Positions 46,054 to 57,560 of a DNA stretch of 64,000 bases are shown here, piece after piece; positions within the stretch are counted from its first letter, which is position 1, and each line of letters opens with the position of its first letter. This DNA comes from Inia geoffrensis (lineage: Eukaryota; Chordata; Mammalia; Artiodactyla; Iniidae), in assembly GCA_036417435.1 (NCBI GenBank), contig CM070908.1:46409090-46473089 (forward strand). The letters are read 5' to 3'. Under the pieces are notes generated by a model that was not told the DNA's origin, did no database searches, and saw only the letters and a program-made list of their open reading frames with translations. The translations under genes were made by a program, and so were the position numbers.

Positions 46054-46630
46054 TGCTTATTTTAAATTGTGCTAAAATATACATAACATAAAATTTACCA
46101 TCTTAACCATTTTTAAATGTACAGTCCAGTAGTTTTAAGTACATTCACTTTGTTGTGCAATCATCACACCATCCATCTCCAGGGTTCTTTTCATCTTGCA
46201 AACCTGAAACTCTGCCCCCATTAAAGAATAATTTCCCATTCCCCTGCCCCTCAGCCCAGGACAACCATTGTTCTACTTTCTATTTCTAAATATTTGATTA
46301 CTTTAGGTACCTTACGTAAGTGAATCATCCAGTATTTGTCCTTCTGTGGCTCATTTCACTGAGCATCATGTCCTCAAGGTCCATCCATGATGTACAGATA
46401 CTAGCATTACCTTCCTTTTTAAGGCTGAATAATATTCCATTGTATAGGTGGACCACATTTTGCTTATATATTTAATAATCTGCCAGTGAATGCTTGGATT
46501 GCTTGCACCTTTTGCTTATTATGAATACTGCTGTGAACATGAGTGGACAAATACCTTTTGAGACTCTGCTTTCAATTCTTTTGATCATATTATCAAAAGT
46601 GGAATTGATGGATTGTATGGTAATTCTATT
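46039..46630 (-). mobile_element. Ancient L1 3' end, probably carried as a 3' transduction
   Basis: This is the end of ORF2 and the 3' UTR of an ancient L1M-type element in minus orientation ('gctaaaatatacataacata', 'gtgcaatcatcacaccatcc'). On the minus strand it follows directly after the A-rich 3' end of L1-15 and ends in 'gcaaataaattttaaaaa'. One 15-bp TSD pair encloses this piece and L1-15 together. That implies a single insertion event copied from an RNA that read through the L1-15 end into a downstream old L1. Confidence 0.7.
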
Positions 46631-48142
46631 TTTATTTTTTTACATCTTTATTGGAGTATAATTGCTTTACAGTGGTGTGTTAGTTTCTGCTTTATAACAA
46701 AGTGAATCAGTTCTGCATATACATATGTTCCCATATCTATTCCCTCTTGAGTCTCCCTCCGTCCCATCCTCCCATCCCACCCCTCTAGGTGGGCACAAAG
46801 CACCGAGCTGATCTCCCTGTGCTATGTGGCTGCTTCCCACTAGCTATCTATTTTACGTTTGGTAGTGTATATATGTCCGTGCCACTCCCTCACTTTGTCA
46901 CAGCTTACCCTTCCCCCTCCCCATATCCTCAAGTCCATTCTCTAGTAGGTCTGTGTCTTTATTCCTGTCTTACCACTAAGTTCTTCATGAATTTTTTTTT
47001 CTTAAATTCCATATATATGTGTTTGCATACGGTCTTTGTCTTTCTCTTTCTGACTTACTTCACTCTGTATGACAGAGTCTAGGTCCATCCACCTCATTAC
47101 AAATAGCTCAAATTCGTTTCTTCTTATGGCTAACATTACATTGTGTATATGTGCCACATCTTCTTTAACCATTGATCCGATTATGGACACTTAGGTTGTT
47201 TCCATCTCCTGGCTATTGTAAATAGAGCTGCAATGAACATTTTGTACATGACTCTTTTTGAATTATGGTTTTCTCAGTAGTGGGATTGCTGGGTCATATG
47301 GTAGTTCTATTTGTAGTTTTTTAAGGAACCTCCATACTGTTCTCCATAGGGGCTGTACGAATTCACATTCCCACCATAAGTGCAAGAGTTTTCCCTTTTC
47401 TCCACACCCTCTCCAGCATTTATTGTTTGTAGATTTTTTGATGATGGCCATTCTGACTTGTGTGAGATGATATCTCATTGTAATTTTGATTTGCATTTCT
47501 CTAATGATTAATGATGTTGAGCATTCTTTCATGTGTTTGTTGGCAATCTGTAGATCTTCTTTGCAGAAATGTCTATTTAGGTTTTCTGCTCATTTTTGGA
47601 TTGGGTTGTTTGTTTTTTTGATATTGAGCTGCATGAGCTGCTTATAAATTTTGGAGATTAATCCTTCATCAGCTGCTTCATTTGCAAATATTTTCTCCCA
47701 TTCTGCGGGTTGTCTTTTGGTCTTGTTTATGGTTTCCTTTGCTGTGCAAAAGTTTTTAAGTTTCATTAGGTCCCATTTGGTTTTTTTCGTTTGTTTGTTT
47801 TTATTTCCATTTCTCTAGGAGGTGGGTCAAAAAGGATCTTGCTGTAATTTATGTCATACAGTGTTCTGCCTATGTTTTCCTCTAAGAGTTTGATAGTTTC
47901 TGGCCTTACATTTAGGTCTTTAATCCATTTTGAGCTTACTTTTGTGTATGGTATTAGGGAGTGATCTAATCTCATACTTTTACATGCACATGTCCAGTTT
48001 TCCCAGCACCACTTATTGAAGAGGCTGTCCTTTCTCCGCTGTACATTCCTGCCTCCTTTATCAAAGATAAGGTAACCATATGTGCATGGGTTTATCTCTG
48101 GGCTCTCTATCCTATTCCATTAATCTATCTTTCTGTTTTTGT
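46631..48142 (-). mobile_element. L1-15: 5'-truncated younger L1
   Basis: 3' UTR and C-terminal ORF2 of a younger-type L1, close in sequence to the 3' parts of L1-5, L1-11 and L1-14. Its 3' end near 46638 has the usual AATAAA and a short A-rich run. It is truncated in ORF2 at 48142, directly beside the right TSD copy. There is no separate TSD between it and 46039-46630. Confidence 0.85.
47002..48142 (-). pseudogene. L1 ORF2 C-terminal pseudogene (L1-15)
   Basis: Open pieces at 47766-47975 ('[20 protein letters not shown]') and 47263-47532 ('[20 protein letters not shown]', cysteine-rich C-terminal region with one cysteine-region change). A piece at 47002-47190 ends 'SVIQSEVSQKEKDK..HIYGI', the usual ORF2p C-terminus. 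Endonuclease and RT are missing because of 5' truncation. Confidence 0.82.
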
Positions 48143-48157
48143 CAGGCCTACTATCTT
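48143..48157. repeat. TSD of the 46039-48142 insertion, right copy
   Basis: 'caggcctactatctt', identical to 46024-46038. Confidence 0.92.
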
Positions 48158-48478
48158 AAACACCTCCAAGCCAGCCTCCTCATGACCTGGCCCTGCCCAC
48201 CATTTGCCAGCAACATGCACACAAGGCAAGGGCTGTTAACTAACCAGATTGGGGACCAGCCACTCCTAGCAGACTGCCCATAGTGGTCTGTCTGCCACAG
48301 CTGAAGGACACACACAGCCCTCACAGGGGACACCCCTAGAGCATACAGTTTGGGTGTCCAGAGGGGAGTGCACTGCTGGGAAACATAGGGTGTCTCCCAT
48401 AAAAGGCCTCTTCTCTAAGATCAGAAAACATAACCAACTTACCAAACACATAGAAATTAAAAAAGCAATTTAGGCAAA

Positions 48479-48610
48479 ATGAGGCCACCGAGGAATATCT
48501 TCCAAACAAGGGAACAAGATTAAAACCCCAGAAGAAGAACTAAGTGATGTGGAGATAGAAAACTACCTGACATAGAGTTCAGGGTAATGATCATAAAGAT
48601 GTTACAACCA
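48479..48610 (+). pseudogene. L1 ORF1 5' stub (L1-12)
   Basis: The start codon at 48479 ('aaatgaggccaccgagg') is followed by about 44 codons of ORF1 N-terminus with an early stop. It ends at the deletion junction near 48610 and could not form the coiled-coil trimer. Confidence 0.65.
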
Positions 48611-51135
48611 ACAGGACAGAAATACAAAGATCATAAGATATTACTACAAACAGTTATAAACCAATAAAGTAGATAACCTAGAAGCAATGGACAAATTCTT
48701 TGAAATGTACAACCTCACAAGATTAACCAGGAAGAACTAGAAAATATGAGCACACCAATTACCAGTAACAAAATTGAATCAGTAATTAAGAAAAAAAAAA
48801 ACTCCCAACAAACAAAATCCACAACCAGGTGGCTTCACTTGTGAATTCTACCAAACATTTACACAAGAGTTAACATCTATTTTTCTCAAATTGTTCCAAA
48901 ATATTTCAGAGGCAGGAATACTTTTGAACTCTTTCTATGAGGCAAACATCACCCTGATATTAAAACCAGACAAAGATATCACAAAAAGTAAATTATAGGC
49001 CAATATCACTGATGAACATGGATGCAAAAATCAACAAAATATTAGCAAACTGACTCCAACAATACAATAAAGGATTATACAGCATGATGAAGTGAGATTT
49101 ATCCCAGGGATGCAAGGATGGGTCAATATGTGCAAGTCAATGAAAGTTACACATCACGTTAACAAATTGAAGAATAAAAATCATATGATCATCTTAATAG
49201 ATGTACAAAAAGCTTTTGACAAAATTCAACATCCATTTATGGTAAAAACTCTCAACAAGTAGGTATAGATGGAATATACCTCAATGAAATAAGGCCATAT
49301 ATATCAAACCCACAGCCAGCATCATACTCAATAGTGAAAAGCTGAAAGCATTTCCTCTAAGATTAGGAGCAAGACAAGCTTGCCAAACCTCATCAGTTTT
49401 ATTCAACATAGTATTAGTAGGCCTAGCCACAGCAATTAGATAAGAAAAAGGAATAAATTTTATCCAAATTGGAGAGAAAGAAGTAAAACTGTCACTGTTT
49501 GCAGTTGATTTAATACTATACATAGAAAAGCATAAAGACACTACCAAAAATCTACTAGAACTCAATAAATTCAGTAAATCTGTAGGATACAAAAGTGAAA
49601 TAAAGAAATTTGTTGCATTTATATACACCAACAATGAACTAACAGAAAGAGAAATTAAGTGAGCCATCCCACTTACAATTAAATCAAAAAGAACAAAATA
49701 CTTAGAAATAGATCTAAATAATGAGGTAAAATACCTGTAGTCAGAAAACTGTAAGACATTTATGAATGAAATTGAAGATGACACAAACAGTTGGAAATAT
49801 ATACCATGGATTGTTCATGGATTGTAAGAATTAATATTGTTAAAATGTCCATACTGTCCAAGGCAATCTACAGATTTGATGCAAGCCCCATCAAATTAAA
49901 ATGTCAGTTTTTGCTGATCTAGAGCAAAAACATCTTAAAATTTGTATAGCACACAGAAGACCTTGAAAAGCCAAAGCAATCTTGAGAAAGAAGAACAAAC
50001 CTGGATTTAGAATGCTCCCAGATTTCAGACTATACTACAAAGCAAAAGTAATCCACACATCATGCCACTGGAACAAAGGCACATAGGTTAATGGAACAGA
50101 ATTGAGAGCCAAGATATGTATCCATACTTACTTAATCTAAAACAAAGGAGGCAAGAATATACAATCAGGATAAGAGAGCCTCTTCAATAAATGGTGTTGG
50201 GGAAACTAGACAGCTACTTACAAAAGAATGAAACTGGAGTGCTCTCTCACACCATACACAAAAGTATACTCAGAATGGATTAGAGGCTGAAAAGTAAGAC
50301 CTGAAACCATGAAATTTCTAGAAGTAAACATAAGCAGAAAACTCCTTGACTTCAGTATTAGTAATTTTTTTTGTGTATCTCAGGCAATGGAAACAAAAGC
50401 AAAAATAAACTAATGAGGCTACATCAAACTAAAAAGCTTTTGCACACTGAAGGAAACTATCAGCAAAATGAGAAGGCCACCTACTAAATTGGAGAATATA
50501 TTTACAATTGATATATCCAGTAAGGGGTTAATATCCAAAATATACAAAGAACTCATACAAGTTAACATCAAAAAAAGACCTGATTAAAAAATAGGCATAT
50601 GTTCTGAATAGACATATTTTTCCAAAGAAGACATACAGATGGTCAACAGACACATGAAAAGATGCTCTCCATCTTTAATCATCAGGAAAATTCTAATCAA
50701 AAGCACAAGAGATATCATCTCACACCTGTCAGAATGGCTATGATCAAAAATACATAAAATAACAAGTGTTGGTGAGGATGTGGAGAAAATGAACCTTCAA
50801 GCACTGTTGGTGGGAAAGTAAATTGGTGTAGCCACTGTGGAATACAGTACAAAGGTTCCTCAAAATATTTTTTTAAAAAAACCCTACCATTCTGTCTATT
50901 CTTTCCACTCCTGAAAATGCTAATTTGAAAAGATATATGCACTCCTATGTTCATTGCAGCATTATGTATAATAGCCAAGATACAGAAGCAACCTAAGTGC
51001 CCATCAGTAGATGAATGGATAAAGAAAATGTTGTATAGATATACAATGAAATATTAGCCATAAAAAATGAAATCTTGCCATTGCAAAAACATGGATGGAC
51101 CTAAAGGGTACTATGCTAAGTAAAATAAGATGGAG
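48611..51135 (+). pseudogene. L1 ORF2 pseudogene lacking the endonuclease (L1-12)
   Basis: It begins with 'gacagaaatacaaagatcat', the region before the RT domain, and runs to the C-terminus near 51135. The RT active site at 49498-49509 reads FAVD rather than FADD, removing a catalytic aspartate. There are many stops and frameshifts and no long open piece on the plus strand. The 167-codon open frame on the opposite strand (49281-49784) is an antisense shadow. Confidence 0.75.
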
Positions 51136-51858
51136 AAAGACAAATACAAAACAAAACGAACAAACATAGGAGAAACAGTGTTACAGACACAGAGAAGAAA
51201 CAGATGTTGTCAGAGGGGAGGGGGATGGGAGGAAGAAAGAAATAGGTGAGGGATATTTCAGAGATACAACCTTCCAGTTGCAAAATAAGTGAGTCATGGG
51301 TATAAATGTACAGTGTGGAGAATATAGATAGTCAATAACTATGTAATAATTTTGTATGGTGACATATCATAACTAGACTTATTGTTGTGGTCATTTTGAA
51401 ATGTATAGAAATATTGACTCACTATGCTGTGTATCAGGAAGTAACCTAGTGTTGTAGGTCAATTTTACTTCACAGACAAACAAACTCATAGGAGAAGTGA
51501 CCAGATTTCTGGTTACCAGAGGCAAGAAGTGGCTGGATGGGGAATTTGAGGAAAGTAGTCAAAAAGTATAAGCCTCCAGTTAAAAGATAAATAAGTACTC
51601 AGGATGTAATGTATAACATGATACATATAATTAACACTGTTGTGTGTTATTTATGAGAGTTGTTAAGAGAGCAAGTGTTAAGAGTTCTCATCACGAGGAA
51701 AATTTTTTTCTATCTAATCTTGCATCTATATTTGATGATGAATGCTCACTAGACTTAATGTATTTGATGATGTATGCAAGTCAAATCATCATGCTACACA
51801 CCTTAAACTTAAAAAGCACTGTATGTCAATTATATCTCAATAACACTGGAAGAAAAAC

Positions 51859-52131
51859 AATGCCAAGGACACTCAAGAACACCTGTAACTTGTCACAGTA
51901 CTGGACTTCCACCTCCCGCTACTGATAGCATTTAACAACCAACCATATAAAGATAAGCATAGCTTTGACTTGCCAGCAACACATTTTAAAAGAAGTTTTG
52001 CAATGTTGCAGTTTTTTGCCTTTATAAACCCCTGACATTTCTCTCCTCCTTGGAATACATTTTTGACTCCAACTTGAATTGCAGTTATCATACCCAAAAT
52101 AAAATCTTATTTCTTTGCAGAAAAAAAAAAA
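51859..52131 (+). other. Possible solo LTR fragment or polyadenylated retrocopy
   Basis: The stretch has 'gcctttataaacccc' (TATA-like), then about 80 bp later 'ccaaaataaaatcttatttc' (AATAAA), then 'ttgcag' and a 12-A run ending near 52131. TATA box, short R-like region and poly(A) signal are the layout of a retroviral LTR; the A run could instead be the tail of an L1-mobilised transcript. I saw no coding remnant and no TSD, and cannot name a family. Confidence 0.35.
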
Positions 52132-52149
52132 AGGAAAATAACTTGCTTG

Positions 52150-52202
<53 letters not shown>
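52150..52202. repeat. (TA)n microsatellite
   Basis: About 26 TA steps with one 'tg' interruption, just upstream of L1-13. Confidence 0.95.
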
Positions 52203-52364
52203 CCCATTATATATAAATATATACAGATTTATGTAAAAGAAAATGTGTGTATTGAAATTTGTTTAAAATTTTTATTGGGACCAGAGGGCAGAGAGCAGAA
52301 ACAAGAAGAACTACAATCCTGCAGCCTGTGGAACAAAAACCACATTCACTGAAAGATAGCTAAC

Positions 52365-53255
52365 ATGAAAAGGCAGAGGGCTATGTACCAGATGAAGGAA
52401 CAAGATAAAACCCCAGAAAAACAACTAAATGAAGTGGAGATAGGCAACCTTCCAGAAAAAGAATTCAGAATAATGATAGTGAAGATGATCCAAGACCTCA
52501 GAAAAAAAATGGAGGCAAAGATCGAGAAGATGGAAGAATTGTTTAGCAAAGACCTAGAAGAATTAAAGAACAAACAGAGATGAACAATACAATAGCTGAA
52601 ATGAAAAATACACTAGAAGGAATCAATAGCAGAATAACTGAGGCAGAAGGATGGATAAGCGATAAGACAGAATGGTGGAATTCACTGCTGCGGAACAGAA
52701 TAAAGGAAAAAGAATGAAAAGAAAGGAAGACAGCCTAAGAGACCTCTGGGACAACATTAAGCACAACAATATTCACATTATAGGGGTCCCAGAAGGAGAA
52801 GAGAGAGAGAAAGGACCAGAGAAAATATTTGAAGAGATTATAGTTGAAAACTTCCATAACATGGGAAAGGAAATAGCCACCCAAGTCCAGGAAGCACAAC
52901 AAGTCCCATACAGGACAAACCCAAGGAGAAACACGCCGAGACACATAGTGATCAAATTGGCAAAAATTAAAGACAGAAAATTATTGAAAGCAGCAAGAGA
53001 AAAATGACAATATACAAGGGAACTCCCATAAGTTTAACAGCTGATTTCTCAGCAGAAACTCTACAAGCCAGAAGGGTGTGGCATGATATACTTAAAGTGA
53101 TGAAAGGGAAGAACCTACAACCAAGATTACTCTACCCAGCAAGGATCACATTCAGATTCAATGGAGAAATGAAAAGCTTTACAGACAAGCCAAAGCTAAG
53201 AGAATTCAGCACCACCAAACCAGCTTTACAACAAATGCTAAAGGAACTTTGCTAA
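52365..53255 (+). pseudogene. L1 ORF1 pseudogene (L1-13), best preserved copy
   Basis: It starts 'MKRQRAMYQMKEQDKTPEKQ' and ends '..ALQQMLKELC'. 52365-52583 holds the N-terminus and coiled coil ('EAKIEKMEELFSKDLEELKN'). 52672-53007 holds the RNA-recognition core ('DNIKHNNIHIIGVPEGEERE', then 'NPRRNTPRHIVIKLAKIKDR'). 53004-53255 holds the C-terminal domain. Two frameshifts and a stop separate the three pieces. At 297 codons it has the family's full length. Confidence 0.88.
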
Positions 53256-54181
53256 ATGAGAAACACAAGAGAAGAAAAGGATCTACAAAAACAAACCCAA
53301 AACAATTAAGAAAATGATCATAGGAACATACATATCGATAATTACCTTAAATGTGATTGGATTAAATGCTCCAACCAAAAGACACAGGCTTGCTGAATGG
53401 ATGCCAAAACAAGACCCATATATATGCTGTCTACAAGACAAACACTTCAGACCTAGGGACACATACAGACTGAAAGTGAGGGGATGGAAAAAGATATTCA
53501 GTGCAAATGGAAATCAAAAAAAAGCTGGAGTAGCTATACTCAAATCAGATAAAATAGACTTTAAAATAAACAAGTTACAAGAGACAAGGAAGATACCACA
53601 TAATGATCAAGGGATTAATTGAAGAAGATATAACAATTATAAATATATATGCGCCCAACATGGGAGCACCTCAATACATAAGGCAAATACTAACAGCTAT
53701 AAGAGAAGAAATTGACTGTACCACAATAATAGTGGGGGACTTTAACACCTCACCTACACCAATGGACAGATCACCCAAAATGAAAATAAACAAGGAAACA
53801 GAAGCTTTAAATGACATAATAGACTAGATAGATTTAATTGATATTTATAGGATATTCCATCCAAAACCGCAAATTACACCTTCTTCTCAAGAGTGCACGG
53901 AACATTCTCCAGGATAGATCACATCTTGGGTCACAAATCAAGCCTCAGTAAATTTAAGATAATTGAAATCTTTTTCAATTATCTTAAATTTCAATTTTTC
54001 AAGCATCTTTTCTGACCACAACGCTATGAGATTAGAAATGAATTACAGGGAAAAAACCATAAAAAACACAAATAAATGGAGGCTAAACAATACGTCACTA
54101 AATAGCCAAGAGATCACTTAAGAAATCAGAGAGGAAATCAAAAAATACCTTGAGACAAATGACAATGAAAACACGATGATC

Positions 54182-54198
54182 AAAAACCTATGGGATGC
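54182..54198. repeat. TSD of the SINE in L1-13 ORF2
   Basis: 'aaaaacctatgggatgc' is repeated exactly at 54401-54417; the first As of the right copy may belong to the SINE tail. Confidence 0.9.
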
Positions 54199-54400
54199 GG
54201 GCTACCCTGGTGGCGCAGTGGTTGAGAGTCCGCCTGCCAATGCAGGGGTCTTGGGTTCATGTCCCAGTCCAGCAGGATGCCACATGCCATGGAGTGGCTG
54301 GGCCTGTGAGACATGGCCACTGAGCCTGCATGTCCAGAGACTGTGCTCCGCAACGGGAGAGGCCACGGCAGTGGGAGGTCTGCGTACCGAAAAAAAAAAA
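54199..54400 (+). mobile_element. tRNA-derived CHR-type SINE inside L1-13 ORF2
   Basis: Plus-strand copy: 'gggctaccctggtggcgcag' head, B-box-like 'gggttcatgtccc', second module 'ctccgcaacgggagaggcc', A tail. Long exact TSDs mark it as a clean retrotransposition event. It adds its own short open frame, which is not a gene. Confidence 0.93.
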
Positions 54401-57239
54401 AAAAACCTATGGGATGCAGCAAAAGCAGTTCTAAGAGAGAAGTTTATAGCTATACAAGCCTATCTCAAGAAGCAAGAAAAATCTCAAGTAAACTATCTAA
54501 CCTTACACCTAAAGGAACTAGAGAATAAGAACAAACAAAACCCAAAGTTAGCAGAAGGAAAGAAATCATAAAGATCAGAGCAGAAATAAATGAAATAGAA
54601 ACAAAAAAAAACAATAGCAAAGATCAATAAAACGACAAGCTGGTTCTTTGAGAGGATAAACAAAATTGATAAACCATGAGCCAGACTCATCAAGAAAAAG
54701 AGGGAGAGGACTCAAATCAATAAAATTAGAAACGAAAAAGGAGAAATTACAACAGACACTGCAGAAATACAAAGCATCCTAAGAGACTACTACAAGCAAC
54801 TCTATTCCAATAAAATGGACAACCTTGAAGAAATGGACAAATTCTTAGAAAGGTATAACCTTCCAAGACTGAACCAGGAAGAAATAGAAAATATGAACAG
54901 ACCAATCACAAGTAATAAAATTGAAACTGTGATTAAAAATCTTCCAATGAAAAAAAGTCCAGGACCAGATGGCTTCACAGGTGAATTCTATCAAGCATTT
55001 AGAGAAGAGCTAAAACCCTTCTTTCTCAAACTCTTCCAAAAAATTGCAGAGGAAGGAACACTCCTGAACACATTGTATGAGGCCACCATCACCCTGATAT
55101 CAAAACCAGACAAAGATACTACAAAAAAGAAAATTACAGACCAATATCACTGATGAATATAGCTGCAAAAATCCTCAACAAAATACTAGCAAACAGAATC
55201 CAACAACACATTAAAAGGATTATACACCATGATCAAGTGGGATTTATCCCAGGGATGCAAGGATTCTTCAATATATGCAAATCAATCAATGTGATTCACC
55301 ATTTTAAACAAATTGAAGAATAAAAATCATATGATCATCTCAATAGATGCAGAAAAAGCTTTTGGCAAATTTCAATACCGATCTATGATAAAAACTCTCA
55401 AGAAAGTGGGCATAAAGGGAACCTACCTCAACATAATAAAGGCCATATATGACACACCTACAGCAAACATCATTCTCAATGGTGAAAAACTGAAAGCATT
55501 TCCTCTAAGATCAGGAACAAAACAAGGATGTCCACTCTCACCACTATTATTCAACATAGTTTTGGAAGTCCTAGACATGACAATCAGAGAAGAAAAGGAA
55601 ATAAATGAATACAAATTGGAAAAGAAGAGGTAAAACTGTCACTGTTTGCAGATGACATGATACTATACATAGAGGATCCTAAAAATGCCACCAGAAAACT
55701 ACTAGAGCTAATCATTGAATTTGGTAAAGTTGCAGGATACAAAATTAATGCACAGAAATCTCTTATGTTCCTATACACTAATTATGAAAAATCTGAAAGA
55801 GAAATTATGGAAACACTCCCATATACCATTGCAACAAAAAGGGTAAAATACCTAAGAATAAACCTACCTAGGGAAACAAAAGACCTGTATGCAGAAAACT
55901 ATAAGACACTGATGAAAGAAATTAAAGATGATACCAACAGACGGAGAGATATACTATATTCTTGGATTGGAAGAATCAATACTGTGAAAATGACTATACT
56001 ACCCAAAGCAATCTACAGATTCAATGCAATCCCTATCAAATTACCAATGGCATTTTTTATGGAACTAGAACAAGTCATCTTAAAATTTGTATTGAGATGC
56101 AAAAGACCCTGCATAGCCAAAGCAGTCTTGAGGGGAAAAAAACAGAGTTGGAGAAATCAAACTCCTTGCATTCAGACTATACTACATAGCTACAGTAATC
56201 AAGATTATATGGTACTGGCACAAAAACAGAAACATAGGTCAATGGAATAAGATAGAAAGCCCAGACATAAACCCACGCACCTATGGTCAACTAATCTATG
56301 ACAAAGGAGGCAAAGATATACAATGGAGAAAAGACAGTCTCTTCAATAAGTGGTGCTGGGAAAACTGGACAGCTACATGTAAAAGAATGAAATTAGAACA
56401 CTCTCTAACACCATACACAAAAATATACTCAAAATGGATTAGAGATCTAAATTTAAGACAGGACACTCTAAAACTATTAGAGGAAAACATAGGAAGAACA
56501 CTCTTTGACATAAATCACAGCAAGATCTTTTTTGATCCACCTCCTAGAATAATGGAAATAAAAACAAAAATAAACAAATGGGGCCTAATGGAACTTCAAA
56601 GCTTTTGCACAGCAAAGGAAACCATAAACAAGACGAAAAGACAACCCTCAGAATGGGAGAAAATATCCTTAAACGAATCAATGGACAAAGGATTAATCTC
56701 CAAAATATATAAACATCTCATGCAGCTCAATATGAAAGAAACAAACAACCCAATCCAAAAATGGACAGAATACCTAAATAGACATTTCTCCAAAGAAGAC
56801 ATACAGATGGCCAAGAAGCATATGAAAAAGTGCTCAGCATCACTAATTATTAGAGATATGCAAATCAAAACTACAATGTGGTATCACCACACACCAGTTA
56901 GAATGGGCATCATCAGAAAATGTACAAACAAGAAATACTGGAGAGGGTGTGGAGAAAAGGGAACCCTCTTGCACTGTTGGTGGGAATATAAATTGATACA
57001 TTTTTTTAATGTTCTAAAACAATTTCAATATAGACAATGTTTTTTAAACAGAAACAAAAAAATAAGCTAAATGATCCTAATATTTTGCTTTTGGTTGGAA
57101 TATATAATTTAAAAAAGAAAATTTCTTCCCTATACAAATGCCATAGAACATAAGTTTTAACAGTTTTTACATCTTTCTGATTTTTGTATGTATACACATA
57201 TACACAAATTTTATTTTTCCAAAGAAGTGTCCAATTGCA

Positions 57240-57560
57240 CTTTCACCTTAATGAAAGTTGTGGAATAGATATATCTAGGTATATATATGCCTAGGGTATG
57301 CACAATATTAAATTTTGAAAAATGTTGCCAAACAACTCTTTAAAATGGTTATACAAATTTGTACTTCCACAATCGAAGAAAAGGAATATTACTTTTCCTA
57401 CATCATGAATAGTAAAAGCTGTTTGCAATTTTTGTTGTTGTGAAAGACAAATAAAAATGATTTCTCATGTTTTAAAATTTGTCCTTCTCTGAATATTAGA
57501 TTTAGAGTAGCATCTCTTACATGCATTTATAGTTTATTTTCTTTGATTGCCTGTTTATGC
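57240..57560 (-). mobile_element. Ancient L1 ORF2 C-terminal remnant
   Basis: Motif order matches the old mammalian L1 3' region on the minus strand ('gttgccaaacaactctttaa', 'tggttatacaaatttgtac', 'tttctcatgttttaaaattt'). Heavily decayed with no frame. Confidence 0.5.

Larger units (their letters stand above)
48143..51858 (+). mobile_element. L1-12 segment 2: leader, ORF1 stub, ORF2 and 3' UTR
   Basis: The leader resumes after the insertion. ORF1 starts at 48479, but near 48610 the sequence jumps from ORF1 straight into ORF2 just before the RT domain. It then runs to the end of ORF2 and a long old-type 3' UTR ending 'tatctcaataacactgg' near 51858. The missing part (rest of ORF1, spacer and endonuclease) should be about 2 to 2.5 kb. 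Confidence 0.82.
52275..56998 (+). mobile_element. L1-13: plus-strand L1 lacking distal leader and 3' end
   Basis: Starts in the last part of the leader, about 90 bp before ORF1, and keeps nearly all of ORF1, a 58-bp spacer and ORF2. It then stops abruptly near 56998 just after the cysteine-rich C-terminal region. The 3' UTR and tail are missing. Target-primed reverse transcription always copies the 3' end first, so this loss must be secondary. A SINE sits at 54199-54400 and a hairpin duplication at 53950-53991. Confidence 0.88.
53314..56998 (+). pseudogene. L1 ORF2 pseudogene (L1-13), 3'-truncated
   Basis: Starts 'MIIGTYISIITLNVIGLN'. The endonuclease QETH motif is changed to 'QDKHF', losing the glutamate; 'IIVGDFNT' is kept at 53700-53760. 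RT pieces lie at 54815-55153 ('[20 protein letters not shown]'), 55313-55633 and 55657-56250, with FADD at 55645-55656. The C-terminal piece 56387-57070 includes '[17 protein letters not shown]' and then runs into non-L1 DNA. It is frameshifted several times and interrupted by a SINE. Confidence 0.87.

Noticed and set aside
56387..57070. 227-codon open frame, the longest in the window
   Set aside because: It is the ORF2 C-terminal part of L1-13, running past the L1 breakpoint into unrelated sequence; not a host gene.
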